A DNA stretch of 64,000 nt from JBCCGL01 sp039029275 (GCA_039029275.1 JBCCGL010000017.1:1-64000); one strand, 5' to 3'; shown: positions 9,645 through 19,210, counted from the first letter of the stretch. Made by a program: numbers and translations. Notes: a model not told the origin generated them from the sequence alone.

Positions 9645-9700
9645 AAAAAAAGGGGGGAGAGTACCAGCGTCGACAATCACGGCGCTGGCGGTGTTCCCCC
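9645..9700 (-). terminator. Attenuator-like hairpin between binding-protein and ATPase genes
   Basis: On the minus strand, GGGGGA/TCCCCC arms flank an inner CCAGCG/CGCTGG stem and end in a C-T7 run. It sits just after the binding-protein stop codon and before livF, so it probably lets the binding protein be made in excess over the membrane components. Confidence 0.65.
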
Positions 9701-9743
9701 AAAACGTGTCTCTACTGCTCGTAAATTTCTCGGTAAAACGCCG

Positions 9744-11084
9744 TTAGCACTGCTTTGGCGTAATGTTATTTTCTGAAGCAAACTTAGCCGCAGAATCCTC
9801 AACCAGTCCACGAATAAAAGCCGGGTCAAGCGGAGCCTCCCAACCAGTGACCTGATTGAATTGCTTGCCGTCCCACTGCATCACTGCGAACCTGCCCGCG
9901 CCTTCGTGGTTTTCACACGAAATAGCGAACGGTGCCACCATACCCCCAATGCCGATCTCGCTAAGCCGCGCTTCTGTCATGTTCAGTGCTTCGTAACCAT
10001 CTCGAAACTCCGCACCGCTCACTGCTTTGCCAACTTTTCCGTGCATTTCCTGCGCATTTTTCATCGCTTCGATCCACATCACAGCGGCACCTAAACCACG
10101 ATTCCAGTAGACCGAACCGATGCGGCTTTCATCAGCGAGGTTGCCTTTGCCAGCGCCGTATACCTGATCCTTGATTTTCTGCACCAAGGGGAATTCCGCT
10201 CCAGGGAGAGCGTTAGCGACGGCGTAGGTTCCGACTGCAGCTTCGCCTGCGGGGTACATATCCTCTTCGGCGGCACCAAACGTCACATACATCATGCGAT
10301 CACGCGGGAATCCGACGCGTGCCGCATTGGTCATGGCGGTTGAGTTCATGCCAGAACCCGCTCCCCAAAATGTCACCCAATCCGGGCGCTCTTTACGGAT
10401 TTGCAGCCACTGTGACTGCTGCTCCAGACCCGGAGGTGGAATTGAAATTTCAACGAGTTCGACACCCCAGTCGGAGGTGATTTTGCGCATTGCCGGAAGG
10501 GGTTCACGACCGTAGGCAGAGTCGATGTGTAAATGGACAATTTTCTTGCCCTTCATTTTATCGATGCCACCTTCGGTTTCTGCCATGAACTTGAGTTTCA
10601 CAGCGATTTGCGACCAGTAGTGACTGGCAGCGTTGAATACCCAAGGCCACACGCGGCCATCCGCGCCGTCGGTTCGACCATAGCCATATTGCGCCAGCAC
10701 CACATTATCTTTGGCCATTCGGTTGATCACCGCATAAGCGCCCGGTGTACCGAGGGTGTCAAAAACAACGATACGCTGACCGTCTTTCTCAAACAGTCGC
10801 TGATAGCACTCAACCGTCTTAACGGCGTTGTATTCAGTTTCGCACTCCTGCCAATCCAGCATGACACCATTCACGCCGCCGTTCATGTTGACATAATTCA
10901 TGTAGTCAATTTGAGCGCCGTAGTAGCCAGTTCCCATAGCCGAATACGGACCAACGCGGCTACTTGCGACAGGAAAATATTGCGTTTCCTCGGCGACTGC
11001 GGTCTGGGTTGCTGATAGCGATGCAATCAAAGTTGTTGCGACGGCAAACGTCGACAACATATGTCGTACGGATTTTTTCAACAT
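9744..11084 (-). CDS. ABC transporter substrate-binding protein, HAAT/LivJ-like
   Basis: About 446 aa with a Sec signal peptide (MLKKSVRHMLSTFAVATTLI... cleaved near AVA-EET) and a type I periplasmic binding fold. I chose ATG 11084 because AGGAG lies 8 nt upstream; the ATG at 11090 is too close to that RBS, and the frame opening at 11114 has none. It is the first gene of the transporter operon and delivers the solute to LivHM in the periplasm. Proteins of this long type are often found with aromatic-acid or amide uptake, but the ligand here is unknown. Confidence 0.85.
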   Translation of the reverse strand: MLKKSVRHMLSTFAVATTLIASLSATQTAVAEETQYFPVASSRVGPYSAMGTGYYGAQIDYMNYVNMNGGVNGVMLDWQECETEYNAVKTVECYQRLFEKDGQRIVVFDTLGTPGAYAVINRMAKDNVVLAQYGYGRTDGADGRVWPWVFNAASHYWSQIAVKLKFMAETEGGIDKMKGKKIVHLHIDSAYGREPLPAMRKITSDWGVELVEISIPPPGLEQQSQWLQIRKERPDWVTFWGAGSGMNSTAMTNAARVGFPRDRMMYVTFGAAEEDMYPAGEAAVGTYAVANALPGAEFPLVQKIKDQVYGAGKGNLADESRIGSVYWNRGLGAAVMWIEAMKNAQEMHGKVGKAVSGAEFRDGYEALNMTEARLSEIGIGGMVAPFAISCENHEGAGRFAVMQWDGKQFNQVTGWEAPLDPAFIRGLVEDSAAKFASENNITPKQC

Positions 11085-11517
11085 ACTCATCTCTCCTCTG
11101 CTTAGTGACTTCATTTACTTGCCTGTTGCTTCGCGTAAATGAACCTTAATTTTTTTTACGTAACGCGTTTAAACCAAACTGATTTCAACGAGCGCACAGT
11201 TGCATCCGTCAAATGTTTTTAGAGGAGGGTAAGGGCGCGACCGACACGCGACCATTGTGAGCGCAATACCACACTCATTCGGAGCGTTTGAGCGCACTCC
11301 GCTAACATCCCCCTCGTCATGGCATTTTTTTGCCACTGATTTGCATTCTTTGTTCTTGGCTGTCCGACGCTGTTTTATCGTCGTAATGCGAACGCTCAGC
11401 AAAAGTGCGCTGCTCGCACGTTAATTTATTTAATAAAGAGATCGGCAAAGTCTATGCCAGAAAAGAAAAAACTATTAAAAACAGAGAGATGAGCTTCTTG
11501 AACCTAAAAACATTGGA

Positions 11518-11545
11518 CATTTTGTCTAGCTCACGAGACAAAATG
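11518..11545. repeat. Perfect 10-bp inverted repeat
   Basis: CATTTTGTCT and AGACAAAATG are exact reverse complements separated by 8 nt (AGCTCACG). It lies between divergent operons. It could be an operator or an RNA hairpin; a short T run starts 5 nt after it, so a weak terminator is also possible. Confidence 0.6.
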
Positions 11546-11642
11546 ACCAATTTTTCATCTTCACTTCAGCGATTGTTAGATCGCCGACGTACGGTCGACA
11601 GCTAAACCCGTAGTTTGAAAGGGTAGGTATCTTTCAGGTTCT

Positions 11643-11671
11643 TTGATTTTGTATGATTTGAATAATATGCT
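11643..11671 (+). promoter_or_regulatory. Candidate sigma-70 promoter of formate dehydrogenase operon
   Basis: A -35-like TTGATT and -10-like TATGCT are separated by 17 nt. This would leave a leader of about 210 nt before the first ATG. Confidence 0.35.
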
Positions 11672-11890
11672 CAGTGATAAAACTTTAGCAGAGTACCGAG
11701 TTAACAGTGCTCCGATTAAATCGTTTTGAGACGCATTTTCGTTTGGCGCTCGCACGGCAGAAATTGTCGTTCTGGATTGTACGGTTCAAGGGGCAGGCTT
11801 TATCATAACGCCGATTTGGCGAGCGAATAAAAACACAAACACTGAATTTGCCGGTGCCTGCTGTGCAGTGTCAGTTTAAAGAGAGCGTGC

Positions 11891-13612
11891 ATGTCAACAG
11901 CACAAAACGACAGTCCGATTGCGTTTACCCGCAGCAAGAAGAAGCGCGGCAAGCCGAAAGGCCGTATCGTCGATCTCAATATCTTGATGGAGGTGAAATC
12001 CCTGCTCGGGGATGCGCCGCGTGACAAGGACTTTCTCATCGAGCATCTGCACAAAATTCAGGACGCCCGCAAGCATCTTTCTGCCGCGCACCTGACCGCG
12101 CTGGCGCATGAAATGAAACTCTCGACGACTGAAGTCTACGAAGTCGCCAGCTTTTACCACCACTTTGACGTTGTACGCGAAAACGACCTCGCACCACCAC
12201 AACTCACGGTTCGCGTGTGCGAATCGGTGAGTTGCGAACTGGCCGGATCGGAAGCGCTGATCGCTGGCCTGGAAGCGCGCTTGGGTAACGGAGTGCGAGT
12301 ACAGCGAGTACCGTGCGTAGGGCGCTGCGACAAAGCACCGGTTGCAGTGGTTGATCAATACACTGTCGACAACGCCTCAATTGACGCCGTCGGCGACGCC
12401 ATCAATTCTGGTTACACCGAGCAGCCGCTCGATCCTGATACGATCCACATTGACGCCTATCGTGAAGCAGGTGGCTATGCGCTGTTAAATAAGCTCATCA
12501 GCGGTGAAACAGACGGCGACGCGATTATTGCCGAGCTCGAAACCACTGCCCTGAGAGGGCTGGGCGGCGCGGGTTTTCCAGTCGGTCGCAAGTGGGGCAT
12601 TTTGCGTAGTCAGCCGGCACCACGCTTGATGGCAGTCAATATTGACGAAGGTGAACCCGGCACGTTCAAAGACCGCCACTATATGCTGAGTGATCCGCAC
12701 CGCTTTCTGGAAGGCATGCTGATTGCCTCGCGCGTGATTGGCATCGACAAGTGCTACATCTATGTTCGCGACGAATACCCGTCTGTCATTGCAACACTCA
12801 AACAATGCGTCGCTGATCTCGACCAGCTCAACATTGATCTGCCGGAAATTCAGGTTCGCCGTGGTGCGGGTGCCTATATCTGCGGCGAAGAGTCCGCCAT
12901 GATCGAGTCGATTGAGGGCAAACGCGGTATGCCGCGACTGCGGCCCCCATTTGTCGCGCAGGTCGGCCTTTTCGGTCGACCGACCCTTGAGCACAACTGT
13001 GAAACGCTGTTCTGGATTCGAGACGTTATCGAGAAAGGCGGTGCGTGGTTCGATTCACACGGTCGTAATGGGCGCAAAGGGCTGCGCAGCTTTTCGATTT
13101 CCGGTCGCGTATCAAAACCGGGGGTTCATTTGGCACCTGCTGGCATCACAATGCGCGAGCTTATCGATGAGTACTGCGACGGAATGCTCGATGGCCACAA
13201 GTTTTATGGGTACTTTCCAGGCGGGGCATCTGGGGGCATCCTCCCTGCATCCCTGGGTGATATCCCAATGGACTTCGATACCCTGCAGCCATATGGGTGC
13301 TTTATCGGCTCTGCTGCGGTTGTCGTGCTGTCTGACCAAGACAGCGCCAAGCAGGCCGCGATTAATTCGATGAAATTCTTCGCGCACGAATCGTGCGGTC
13401 AGTGCACACCATGCCGTGTGGGCACAGACAAGGCCGCGGATTTGATGGAAAACGACGAGTGGGATGTCGATTTACTCAACGATCTGAGCACCGTGATGGT
13501 TGATGCTTCGATTTGTGGTCTTGGCCAAGCTGCGCCAAATCCGATGCTATCGGTGATAAAGTACTTTCCTCAGGAAGTAGGCTTGCCCGTTATGGTTAAA
13601 GAGGATAGCTAA
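11891..13612 (+). CDS. NAD-dependent formate dehydrogenase, NuoE-NuoF-like diaphorase subunit
   Basis: The 573-aa protein is a natural fusion. Residues 30-160 form a NuoE-type thioredoxin-like [2Fe-2S] domain with Cys110, Cys115, Cys142 and Cys146. The rest is NuoF-like, with the glycine-rich NADH/FMN region (GLGGAGFPVGRKWG), and the C-terminal [4Fe-4S] motif SCGQCTPCRVG near residue 500. In soluble formate dehydrogenases this subunit passes electrons from the molybdenum subunit to NAD+. Its stop codon (TAA 13610-13612) is immediately adjacent to or overlaps the next gene's start, so the two are coupled. Separate FdsG and FdsB subunits are merged here. Confidence 0.92.
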   Translation: MSTAQNDSPIAFTRSKKKRGKPKGRIVDLNILMEVKSLLGDAPRDKDFLIEHLHKIQDARKHLSAAHLTALAHEMKLSTTEVYEVASFYHHFDVVRENDLAPPQLTVRVCESVSCELAGSEALIAGLEARLGNGVRVQRVPCVGRCDKAPVAVVDQYTVDNASIDAVGDAINSGYTEQPLDPDTIHIDAYREAGGYALLNKLISGETDGDAIIAELETTALRGLGGAGFPVGRKWGILRSQPAPRLMAVNIDEGEPGTFKDRHYMLSDPHRFLEGMLIASRVIGIDKCYIYVRDEYPSVIATLKQCVADLDQLNIDLPEIQVRRGAGAYICGEESAMIESIEGKRGMPRLRPPFVAQVGLFGRPTLEHNCETLFWIRDVIEKGGAWFDSHGRNGRKGLRSFSISGRVSKPGVHLAPAGITMRELIDEYCDGMLDGHKFYGYFPGGASGGILPASLGDIPMDFDTLQPYGCFIGSAAVVVLSDQDSAKQAAINSMKFFAHESCGQCTPCRVGTDKAADLMENDEWDVDLLNDLSTVMVDASICGLGQAAPNPMLSVIKYFPQEVGLPVMVKEDS

Positions 13613-16377
13613 TGGTTGCCAATCCTAAACACATACCCGAGGTGATCGACGATCGCGCGTCGGAGATGATCCCGTTTATGTTGGACGGGCGTGAGGTCGA
13701 GGCGTATCCGGGAGAAACAATCCTTAAAGTCTCGCAACGGCTGGGCACATCGGTGCCGCATCTTTGCTACACCGAGGGTCTGCGTCCGGATGGCAACTGC
13801 CGCGCCTGTGTGGTTGAGATTGAAGGTGAACGCACACTGGCCCCGAGCTGCATTCGTGAGCCATCCGAAGGCATGGTGGTGCACACTCAGAATGACCGCG
13901 CGCGCAAATCGCAAAAGCTCGTGCTCGAGCTGCTGCTCGGCGATATGCCCGAGCAAACCTACACCATCGATAACGAACTTACCGGCTGGGCGAAAAAGCT
14001 CGATGTGACCAAGCCGCGATTCAAACCGCGCCACCAACCCAAGCCGGACAACTCGCACGCAGCTATCGCTGTCAATTTAGACGCCTGCATTCAATGCACG
14101 CGCTGCCTGCGCGCTTGTCGTGAAGAGCAGGTTAATGACGTGATCGGGCTCGCCAATCGCGGCAGTCATGCAGAAATCGTGTTTGATATCGGCGACCCCA
14201 TGGGGAACAGCTCCTGCGTGTCGTGCGGCGAGTGTGTCGCCGCGTGCCCGACCGGCGCGCTGAGCAACGCGACCGGCGCGCACAAGGTCGAGACCGAGCG
14301 CAAGGTCGATTCAGTATGCCCCTACTGCGGCGTTGGGTGCCTGCTGACCTACCACGTCAAAGACGACAAAATTGTTCGCGTCGAGGGCCGTGACGGCCCT
14401 GCCAACTTCAGCCGTCTGTGTGTGAAAGGCCGATACGGTTTTGACTACGTGAACCATTCTGGCCGCCTGATCAAGCCGATGATTCGTCGAGAAGGTGTGC
14501 CCAAGGGCATGAACGAATTTTTCGATCCGGACGATCCGTCAAAGATGTTCCGCGAAGCAACCTGGGAAGAGGCACTCAACTTCGCCGCGGGTGGATTGAA
14601 AGATATTCGTGACAATGTCGGGCCTAAAGCACTGGCGGGTTTTGGTTCAGCCAAGGGCAGCAATGAAGAAGCGTATCTGTTTCAGAAACTGGTGCGCACC
14701 GGCTTCCATATCAACAACGTCGATCACTGCACACGCTTATGCCACGCGTCCAGTGTTGTCGCGCTGCTCGAAGGGCTTGGTTCGGGAGCGGTGTCGAATC
14801 AAGTCGACGACGTCGCTAAATGTGAAGTCATGGTGGTGATCGGTTCTAACCCGACGGTCAATCATCCGGTCGCTGCCACATTTATGAAAAACGCGATCAA
14901 ACAGGGTAAGAAACTGATTTTGATGGACCCGCGCAAAACCGACATCGCGCGGCACGCAACCTACCACCTGCAATTCAAACCCGATACCGACGTGGCAATG
15001 CTCAATGCGCTCTTGCATGTGATCGTTGAAGACGGGTTGACCGACGAAAAATTCATCGCCGAACGCACCACAGATTACGACGAACTGAAGGCTAACGTTG
15101 CCGACTTCAGTCCCGAGAAAATGGAAGCGATCTGCGGTATTCCCGCGAAGACCTTGCGCGAGGTGGCGCATCTTTACGCAACTTCAAAAGGGTCAATGAT
15201 TTTCTGGGGAATGGGAGTTTCTCAGCACGTTCACGGAACTGACAATGCGCGTTGTCTGATTGCGCTCTCCATGATCACCGGGCAGGTGGGTCGCCCCGGA
15301 ACTGGATTGCATCCGCTGCGCGGACAAAACAATGTGCAAGGCGCATCGGATGCCGGTCTGATTCCAATGGTTTTTCCGGACTACCAACGTGTCGACAACC
15401 CGGAAGCGCATGCCCGCTTTGAGCAGTATTGGGATACCAAACTCGATGACAAGCCCGGCCTGACGGTCGTCGAGATCATGCACGAAGCTTACGATGGCAA
15501 CATAAAGGGCATGTATGTCATGGGTGAGAATCCGGCGATGTCTGATCCCAACCTTAACCATGCGCGCGCAGGTTTGGCGAACCTTAAGCATCTGGTCGTA
15601 CAGGATATTTTCCTGACCGAAACCTGCGCCTTTGCCGACGTGGTTCTCCCTGCTTCGGCCTGGGCCGAGAAAGACGGCACGGTCAGCAACACGGACCGAC
15701 GCGTGCAGCTGGGCCGTGCGGCAGTGCCAATGCCGGGTGACGCGCGGCAGGATTTATGGATTATACGCGACATTGGACAGCGCCTTGGCCTCAACTGGAA
15801 CTACCAACACGTATCCGAGGTTTATGAGGAAATGCGGGGCGCGATGCCGAGCATAAACGGAATTACCTGGGATCGACTCACCGAACACGGTTCGGTAACG
15901 TATCCATGCGCAGACGAGAACGACCCCGGACAGCCGGTCGTATTCCGCGAGGATTTCCCAACCGCCAACGGCCGCGCCAAACTGGTGCCTGCGAAGCTGA
16001 TCTCCGCTGATGAGCAACCCGACGACGAGTTCCCGTATGTGCTTATCACAGGTCGTCAGCTCGAACACTGGCACACAGGGTCGATGACGCGTCGCGCCAA
16101 TGTGCTGGATGCGCTAGAGCCGGTACCGGTCATTTCGGTTAACCCCGACGACCTGGTTGCCCTTGGAATCGAGGGCGGTGATGAGATCTTGGTTGGTTCG
16201 CGACGCGGTGACGTCAAGGCATACGCGCGCAGCGACATGGCAGTCAATCAGGGCGAACTTTTCCTTCCCTTCTGCTATCACGAGGCAGCGGCTAACTTGC
16301 TGACTACCGACGCGCTCGATCCTTTTGGTAAGATTCCCGAGTTTAAATTCTGCGCCGTCAAACTAAAGGCGGCGTGA
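13612..16377 (+). CDS. Formate dehydrogenase catalytic alpha subunit (molybdopterin, Cys type)
   Basis: The 921-aa protein starts with a NuoG-like [2Fe-2S] domain (CYTEG...CRAC), then a His-ligated and two [4Fe-4S] ferredoxin motifs (CIQCTRCLRAC, CVSCGECVAACP), then the bis-MGD domain with its own cluster (CPYCGVGC). The catalytic position is Cys377 in TRLCHAS, where E. coli FdhF has selenocysteine, so this is a Cys enzyme. It oxidises formate to CO2 in the cytoplasm and works with the preceding diaphorase. folD follows 35 nt later, linking formate to folate one-carbon metabolism. No fdhD or small fdsD gene is in the window. Confidence 0.93.
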   Translation: MVANPKHIPEVIDDRASEMIPFMLDGREVEAYPGETILKVSQRLGTSVPHLCYTEGLRPDGNCRACVVEIEGERTLAPSCIREPSEGMVVHTQNDRARKSQKLVLELLLGDMPEQTYTIDNELTGWAKKLDVTKPRFKPRHQPKPDNSHAAIAVNLDACIQCTRCLRACREEQVNDVIGLANRGSHAEIVFDIGDPMGNSSCVSCGECVAACPTGALSNATGAHKVETERKVDSVCPYCGVGCLLTYHVKDDKIVRVEGRDGPANFSRLCVKGRYGFDYVNHSGRLIKPMIRREGVPKGMNEFFDPDDPSKMFREATWEEALNFAAGGLKDIRDNVGPKALAGFGSAKGSNEEAYLFQKLVRTGFHINNVDHCTRLCHASSVVALLEGLGSGAVSNQVDDVAKCEVMVVIGSNPTVNHPVAATFMKNAIKQGKKLILMDPRKTDIARHATYHLQFKPDTDVAMLNALLHVIVEDGLTDEKFIAERTTDYDELKANVADFSPEKMEAICGIPAKTLREVAHLYATSKGSMIFWGMGVSQHVHGTDNARCLIALSMITGQVGRPGTGLHPLRGQNNVQGASDAGLIPMVFPDYQRVDNPEAHARFEQYWDTKLDDKPGLTVVEIMHEAYDGNIKGMYVMGENPAMSDPNLNHARAGLANLKHLVVQDIFLTETCAFADVVLPASAWAEKDGTVSNTDRRVQLGRAAVPMPGDARQDLWIIRDIGQRLGLNWNYQHVSEVYEEMRGAMPSINGITWDRLTEHGSVTYPCADENDPGQPVVFREDFPTANGRAKLVPAKLISADEQPDDEFPYVLITGRQLEHWHTGSMTRRANVLDALEPVPVISVNPDDLVALGIEGGDEILVGSRRGDVKAYARSDMAVNQGELFLPFCYHEAAANLLTTDALDPFGKIPEFKFCAVKLKAA

Positions 16378-16412
16378 GTACTTTCCCAAGAAACAACTGA
16401 GAACAACTCAAA

Positions 16413-17291
16413 ATGAGCACACTTATCGACGGCAAAGCCTTCGCCGCCAATCTGCGCGCTGAAATTTCGCGCAAGGTCAACACGATCAAAGCGGAGCATG
16501 GCGTTACGCCTGGATTGGCGGTGGTTTTGGTTGGTGAAGATCCCGCCAGCCAGGTTTATGTGCGCAGCAAAGGCAAGCAAACCGTCGAGTGCGGAATGAA
16601 TTCCTACGAGCACAAGCTACCGGATACCACCACCCAGGATGAGCTTCTGACCCTGATCAATCAGCTCAATAACGACAATGATGTGCACGGTATTTTGGTG
16701 CAGTTGCCGTTGCCAAAGCAGATCGATAGCGAGGCGGTAATCAATTCCATTAGCGCCGATAAAGACGTCGACGGTTTTCATCTCACTAACGTTGGCCGCC
16801 TCTCCATTGGTGCAGAAGGCATCGTTCCGTGCACGCCGTTGGGGTCGTTAATGCTGCTGAAAGACCAGTTAGGTGAACTCTCCGGCAAGAATGCCGTGGT
16901 CGTTGGGCGATCGAACATCGTTGGTAAACCAATGGCGGCGCTGCTGCTTCAGGAAAACTGTACTGTGACGATCGCGCATTCACGAACGCAGGATTTGCCC
17001 GCAGTGTGTCGCGAAGCCGATATTGTCGTCGCGGCTGTCGGCCGACCGGAAATGGTTAAGGGTGACTGGATCAAACCGGGTGCTACCGTTATTGATGTCG
17101 GCATCAACCGAATTGAGGGCGACGAGGGTAAAACCCGGCTGGTTGGCGATGTGGAGTTCTCCAGCGCGTCAGAAGTTGCCGGTGCGATTACGCCTGTTCC
17201 TGGTGGTGTGGGTCCTATGACGATTGCCGTTTTGCTGCACAACGCAATGCAGCAGTCGTGTCGTCTCAACGGCCTGTCAGTGCCGGAGTAA
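16413..17291 (+). CDS. folD: Bifunctional methylene-THF dehydrogenase / methenyl-THF cyclohydrolase
   Basis: 292 aa, the normal FolD length. It has the catalytic-Lys region YVRSKGK, VQLPLP, KDVDGF, the nucleotide-binding motif VVGRSNIVGKPMAALL and the C-terminal signature TPVPGGVGPMTIAVLL. It interconverts 5,10-methylene-THF and 10-formyl-THF. Its place behind formate dehydrogenase suggests a route for oxidising methylene-THF-bound C1 units to formate and CO2. Confidence 0.96.
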   Translation: MSTLIDGKAFAANLRAEISRKVNTIKAEHGVTPGLAVVLVGEDPASQVYVRSKGKQTVECGMNSYEHKLPDTTTQDELLTLINQLNNDNDVHGILVQLPLPKQIDSEAVINSISADKDVDGFHLTNVGRLSIGAEGIVPCTPLGSLMLLKDQLGELSGKNAVVVGRSNIVGKPMAALLLQENCTVTIAHSRTQDLPAVCREADIVVAAVGRPEMVKGDWIKPGATVIDVGINRIEGDEGKTRLVGDVEFSSASEVAGAITPVPGGVGPMTIAVLLHNAMQQSCRLNGLSVPE

Positions 17292-17698
17292 AACCCTGAT
17301 CAGACGGGGTTGCGCCAAAAACCTCTGTTCAACAAAACCAATATGAACCAATTTATGAGCTCTTCACCGTGCCCCGAATTGGTGCACGGAAAATTCCCCT
17401 CGTAACATCATCCTTTTTCTTTTCTACAATATATTGTGACGATTACCAAAAACACCTCACTACATGTTGTGGCGGACGTAATTCGCCAAAAATCGCTTTC
17501 TTAGCTGGTTTCTGTGTTTTTCTGAACCAAAAAATACCAAAAACACTCCCCTATCGATCCGGAATGCGGTTAGAATCGAGCGCGAGGCGGATATTATCCG
17601 CTTTGTAATTTATTCGTCAGGCAACGTATGGCGGGCGAAAAAATCAACAACAATTCGCAAACCGCATTCGATTAACTAAGCAAATAAAGGGGGAGGGT
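17292..17698. other. Intergenic region before first amt gene
   Basis: About 400 nt without a convincing gene. A palindrome with CCGTGC and GCACGG arms (17367-17389) is the only clear structure. It does not match the NtrC consensus. A 79-codon frame at 17369-17608 looks spurious. The first amt gene has a strong RBS (AAGGGGGAGGG) at the end of the region. Confidence 0.4.
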
Positions 17699-19003
17699 AT
17701 GACTCCAGAAGAGCTACAAGCGGCCATCACGGCAGCCAACGTGATAAATATGGAGGTTTATTACTACTGGGCTACCGCGATCATGGTACTCATCCATGCT
17801 GGCTTCTTGATGTATGAGATGGGCGCGTCTCGCGTCAAGCACACCTTGGCATCAGGCACTAAAAACATCCTCGCGTTCGCGTTTATGATTCCAACGTTCT
17901 ACATGTTTGGCTGGTGGATTTATCTCGCGATGTACGGTGGTTTTTCACCAGATTTTGAGGCGGGTGCGGGTGGTGTTCCGTGGGGCGACTCGATGGGACC
18001 GAACCTTCAAGACAACGCAACGGGTGTTTTCTGGGGCGCGTTCACGCTGTTTGCGTGCACCACAGCCTCGATTATGTCGGGAGCCGTAATCGAGCGAATC
18101 CGAATGGCAGCGTTCATTATTCTGGCAGTAATTCTGGGTTCGGTTGTGTGGAACCTGTCTGCTGCTTGGGGTTGGCACTACCTCGGTTGGATGGTCACCG
18201 GTTGGGGGTATCACGACTTCGGAGCTTCCGGTGTCGTCCATATGATTTCCGGCTTTTTTGCGCTTGGTGTTCTTATCAACCTCGGCCCGCGTGTGGGTAA
18301 ATTCAATGCAGACGGTTCAGCCAACGTCATTCGCGGACACAGTCTGCCGATGACTGCTACCGGATTGATGCTGATTGTCGTGGGTTTCTTCGGCTTTCTG
18401 GGTGCATGTGTAATTTTCCCTGGTACGCCTTTGAGCTGGGCAGACGCTCAATGGGCGAACATTTACGGCCAAGCAACAACGCTGTCAGCAATCTGTTTTA
18501 ACACGCTGATGGCTGTCGCTGGCGGTATCATTGGCTGTTACACAATGACGCGCGATCCGTTCTGGATGATGTCGGGTGCTCTGTGCGGTGTGATCTCTGC
18601 TGCTGCTGGCTTGGATATGTGGTACCCAGGTCTGGCATTTGTTGTCGCTTTTCTCGGTGGTCTGCTCGGTCCTTGGGCCGCGGGCATGCTGGAAAAATTC
18701 GGCATCGACGATGCAGTTGGAGCAGTTTCTGTTCACGGCATCTGCGGTATCTGGGGTCTGCTCGCAGTCGGTATCTTTATGGGTGGTTATCCAGCGCCAT
18801 CCGCAGACATTCCCGCAATCACCTTTATGGGTCAGTTTAAAGGCATGATCGTAATGCTGTTGCTAGGCTTTATTCCGGGCTACGTGATATCGCTGATCAT
18901 GAAAATGATGGGTATTTTGCGTGCTAGCGACGGTGTTCAAGAGACTGGTATGGACGTTGAAGTCGAAAACGTCGCTTACCCAGAGCAAATTCATTCGAAC
19001 TAA
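17699..19003 (+). CDS. amt: Ammonium/methylammonium transporter (Amt/MEP/Rh family), first copy
   Basis: The 434-aa protein has 11 predicted membrane helices and no signal peptide. Conserved Amt pore residues are present: Asp173 (YHDFGASG), His181 (twin His 1) and His346 (twin His 2, SVHGICG). It starts with a short N-terminal helix (MTPEELQAAITAANVINMEVYYYW) instead of the cleaved leader of E. coli AmtB. A small one-TM protein gene follows 14 nt downstream and then a terminator. With gamma-glutamylmethylamide-synthetase-like genes nearby, methylammonium is a plausible substrate besides ammonium. It is a clear paralogue of the transporter at 20816-22171. Confidence 0.93.
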   Translation: MTPEELQAAITAANVINMEVYYYWATAIMVLIHAGFLMYEMGASRVKHTLASGTKNILAFAFMIPTFYMFGWWIYLAMYGGFSPDFEAGAGGVPWGDSMGPNLQDNATGVFWGAFTLFACTTASIMSGAVIERIRMAAFIILAVILGSVVWNLSAAWGWHYLGWMVTGWGYHDFGASGVVHMISGFFALGVLINLGPRVGKFNADGSANVIRGHSLPMTATGLMLIVVGFFGFLGACVIFPGTPLSWADAQWANIYGQATTLSAICFNTLMAVAGGIIGCYTMTRDPFWMMSGALCGVISAAAGLDMWYPGLAFVVAFLGGLLGPWAAGMLEKFGIDDAVGAVSVHGICGIWGLLAVGIFMGGYPAPSADIPAITFMGQFKGMIVMLLLGFIPGYVISLIMKMMGILRASDGVQETGMDVEVENVAYPEQIHSN

Positions 19004-19017
19004 ACGGAGAAATCAAA

Positions 19018-19185
19018 ATGTTAGATTCGAGTCCAATTGATGCATGGGAAGGCGCCGCTGCTTTCTTCAACTATGCAGGCTCAGGCGGCGCTGTGTTTTG
19101 GTTTTGGGTAATGGTAGTTTGTTGCCTTGTCCCAATCGTTGTTTCACTTCGAGCCGAGAAAGCGGCAGAAGACGAGCACGGCTAA
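19018..19185 (+). CDS. Small single-TM protein following amt
   Basis: A 55-aa frame starts at ATG 19018, with GGAG at ideal distance, 14 nt after the transporter stop and ends just before a strong terminator. The protein has an N-terminal amphipathic segment with a Trp (IDAWEGAAAFFNYAG), an aromatic-rich membrane helix (about residues 25-43, containing VFWFW), and a charged cytoplasmic tail (RAEKAAEDEHG). The same layout occurs in the protein after the second amt gene (22245-22478, with VFWIWW). I recognise no named family. It may be a transporter partner. Confidence 0.7.
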   Translation: MLDSSPIDAWEGAAAFFNYAGSGGAVFWFWVMVVCCLVPIVVSLRAEKAAEDEHG

Positions 19186-19210
19186 GTACGCCATAACCAT
19201 GGCAGTAAAG

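Larger units (their letters stand above)
11085..11890. other. Long intergenic region between ABC operon and formate dehydrogenase
   Basis: These roughly 800 nt separate two divergent operons. I see a perfect inverted repeat (11518-11545), a palindrome TGGCA-T6-TGCCA (11320-11335) and a candidate sigma-70 promoter for the formate dehydrogenase (11643-11671). A possible reading frame at 11405-11605 (66 codons, or 38 from the ATG at 11489) has no strong RBS and no recognisable family, so it is not called. Confidence 0.5.

Noticed and set aside
11320..11335. Sigma-54-like promoter TGGCA-T7-GCC
   Set aside because: The GG-to-GC spacing is one base short and the sequence is palindromic, so it fits a hairpin or operator better.
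11405..11605. 66-codon open frame upstream of formate dehydrogenase
   Set aside because: Weak start context, no recognisable domain, and it contains the inverted repeat 11518-11545; kept only as a possibility.
17367..17389. NtrC-type enhancer site before the first amt gene
   Set aside because: Arms CCGTGC/GCACGG form a palindrome, but the left half does not match the GCACC half-site and spacing is wrong.
17369..17608. 79-codon open frame in the intergenic region before amt
   Set aside because: No plausible RBS, no family resemblance, and the composition is like the surrounding non-coding AT-rich DNA.
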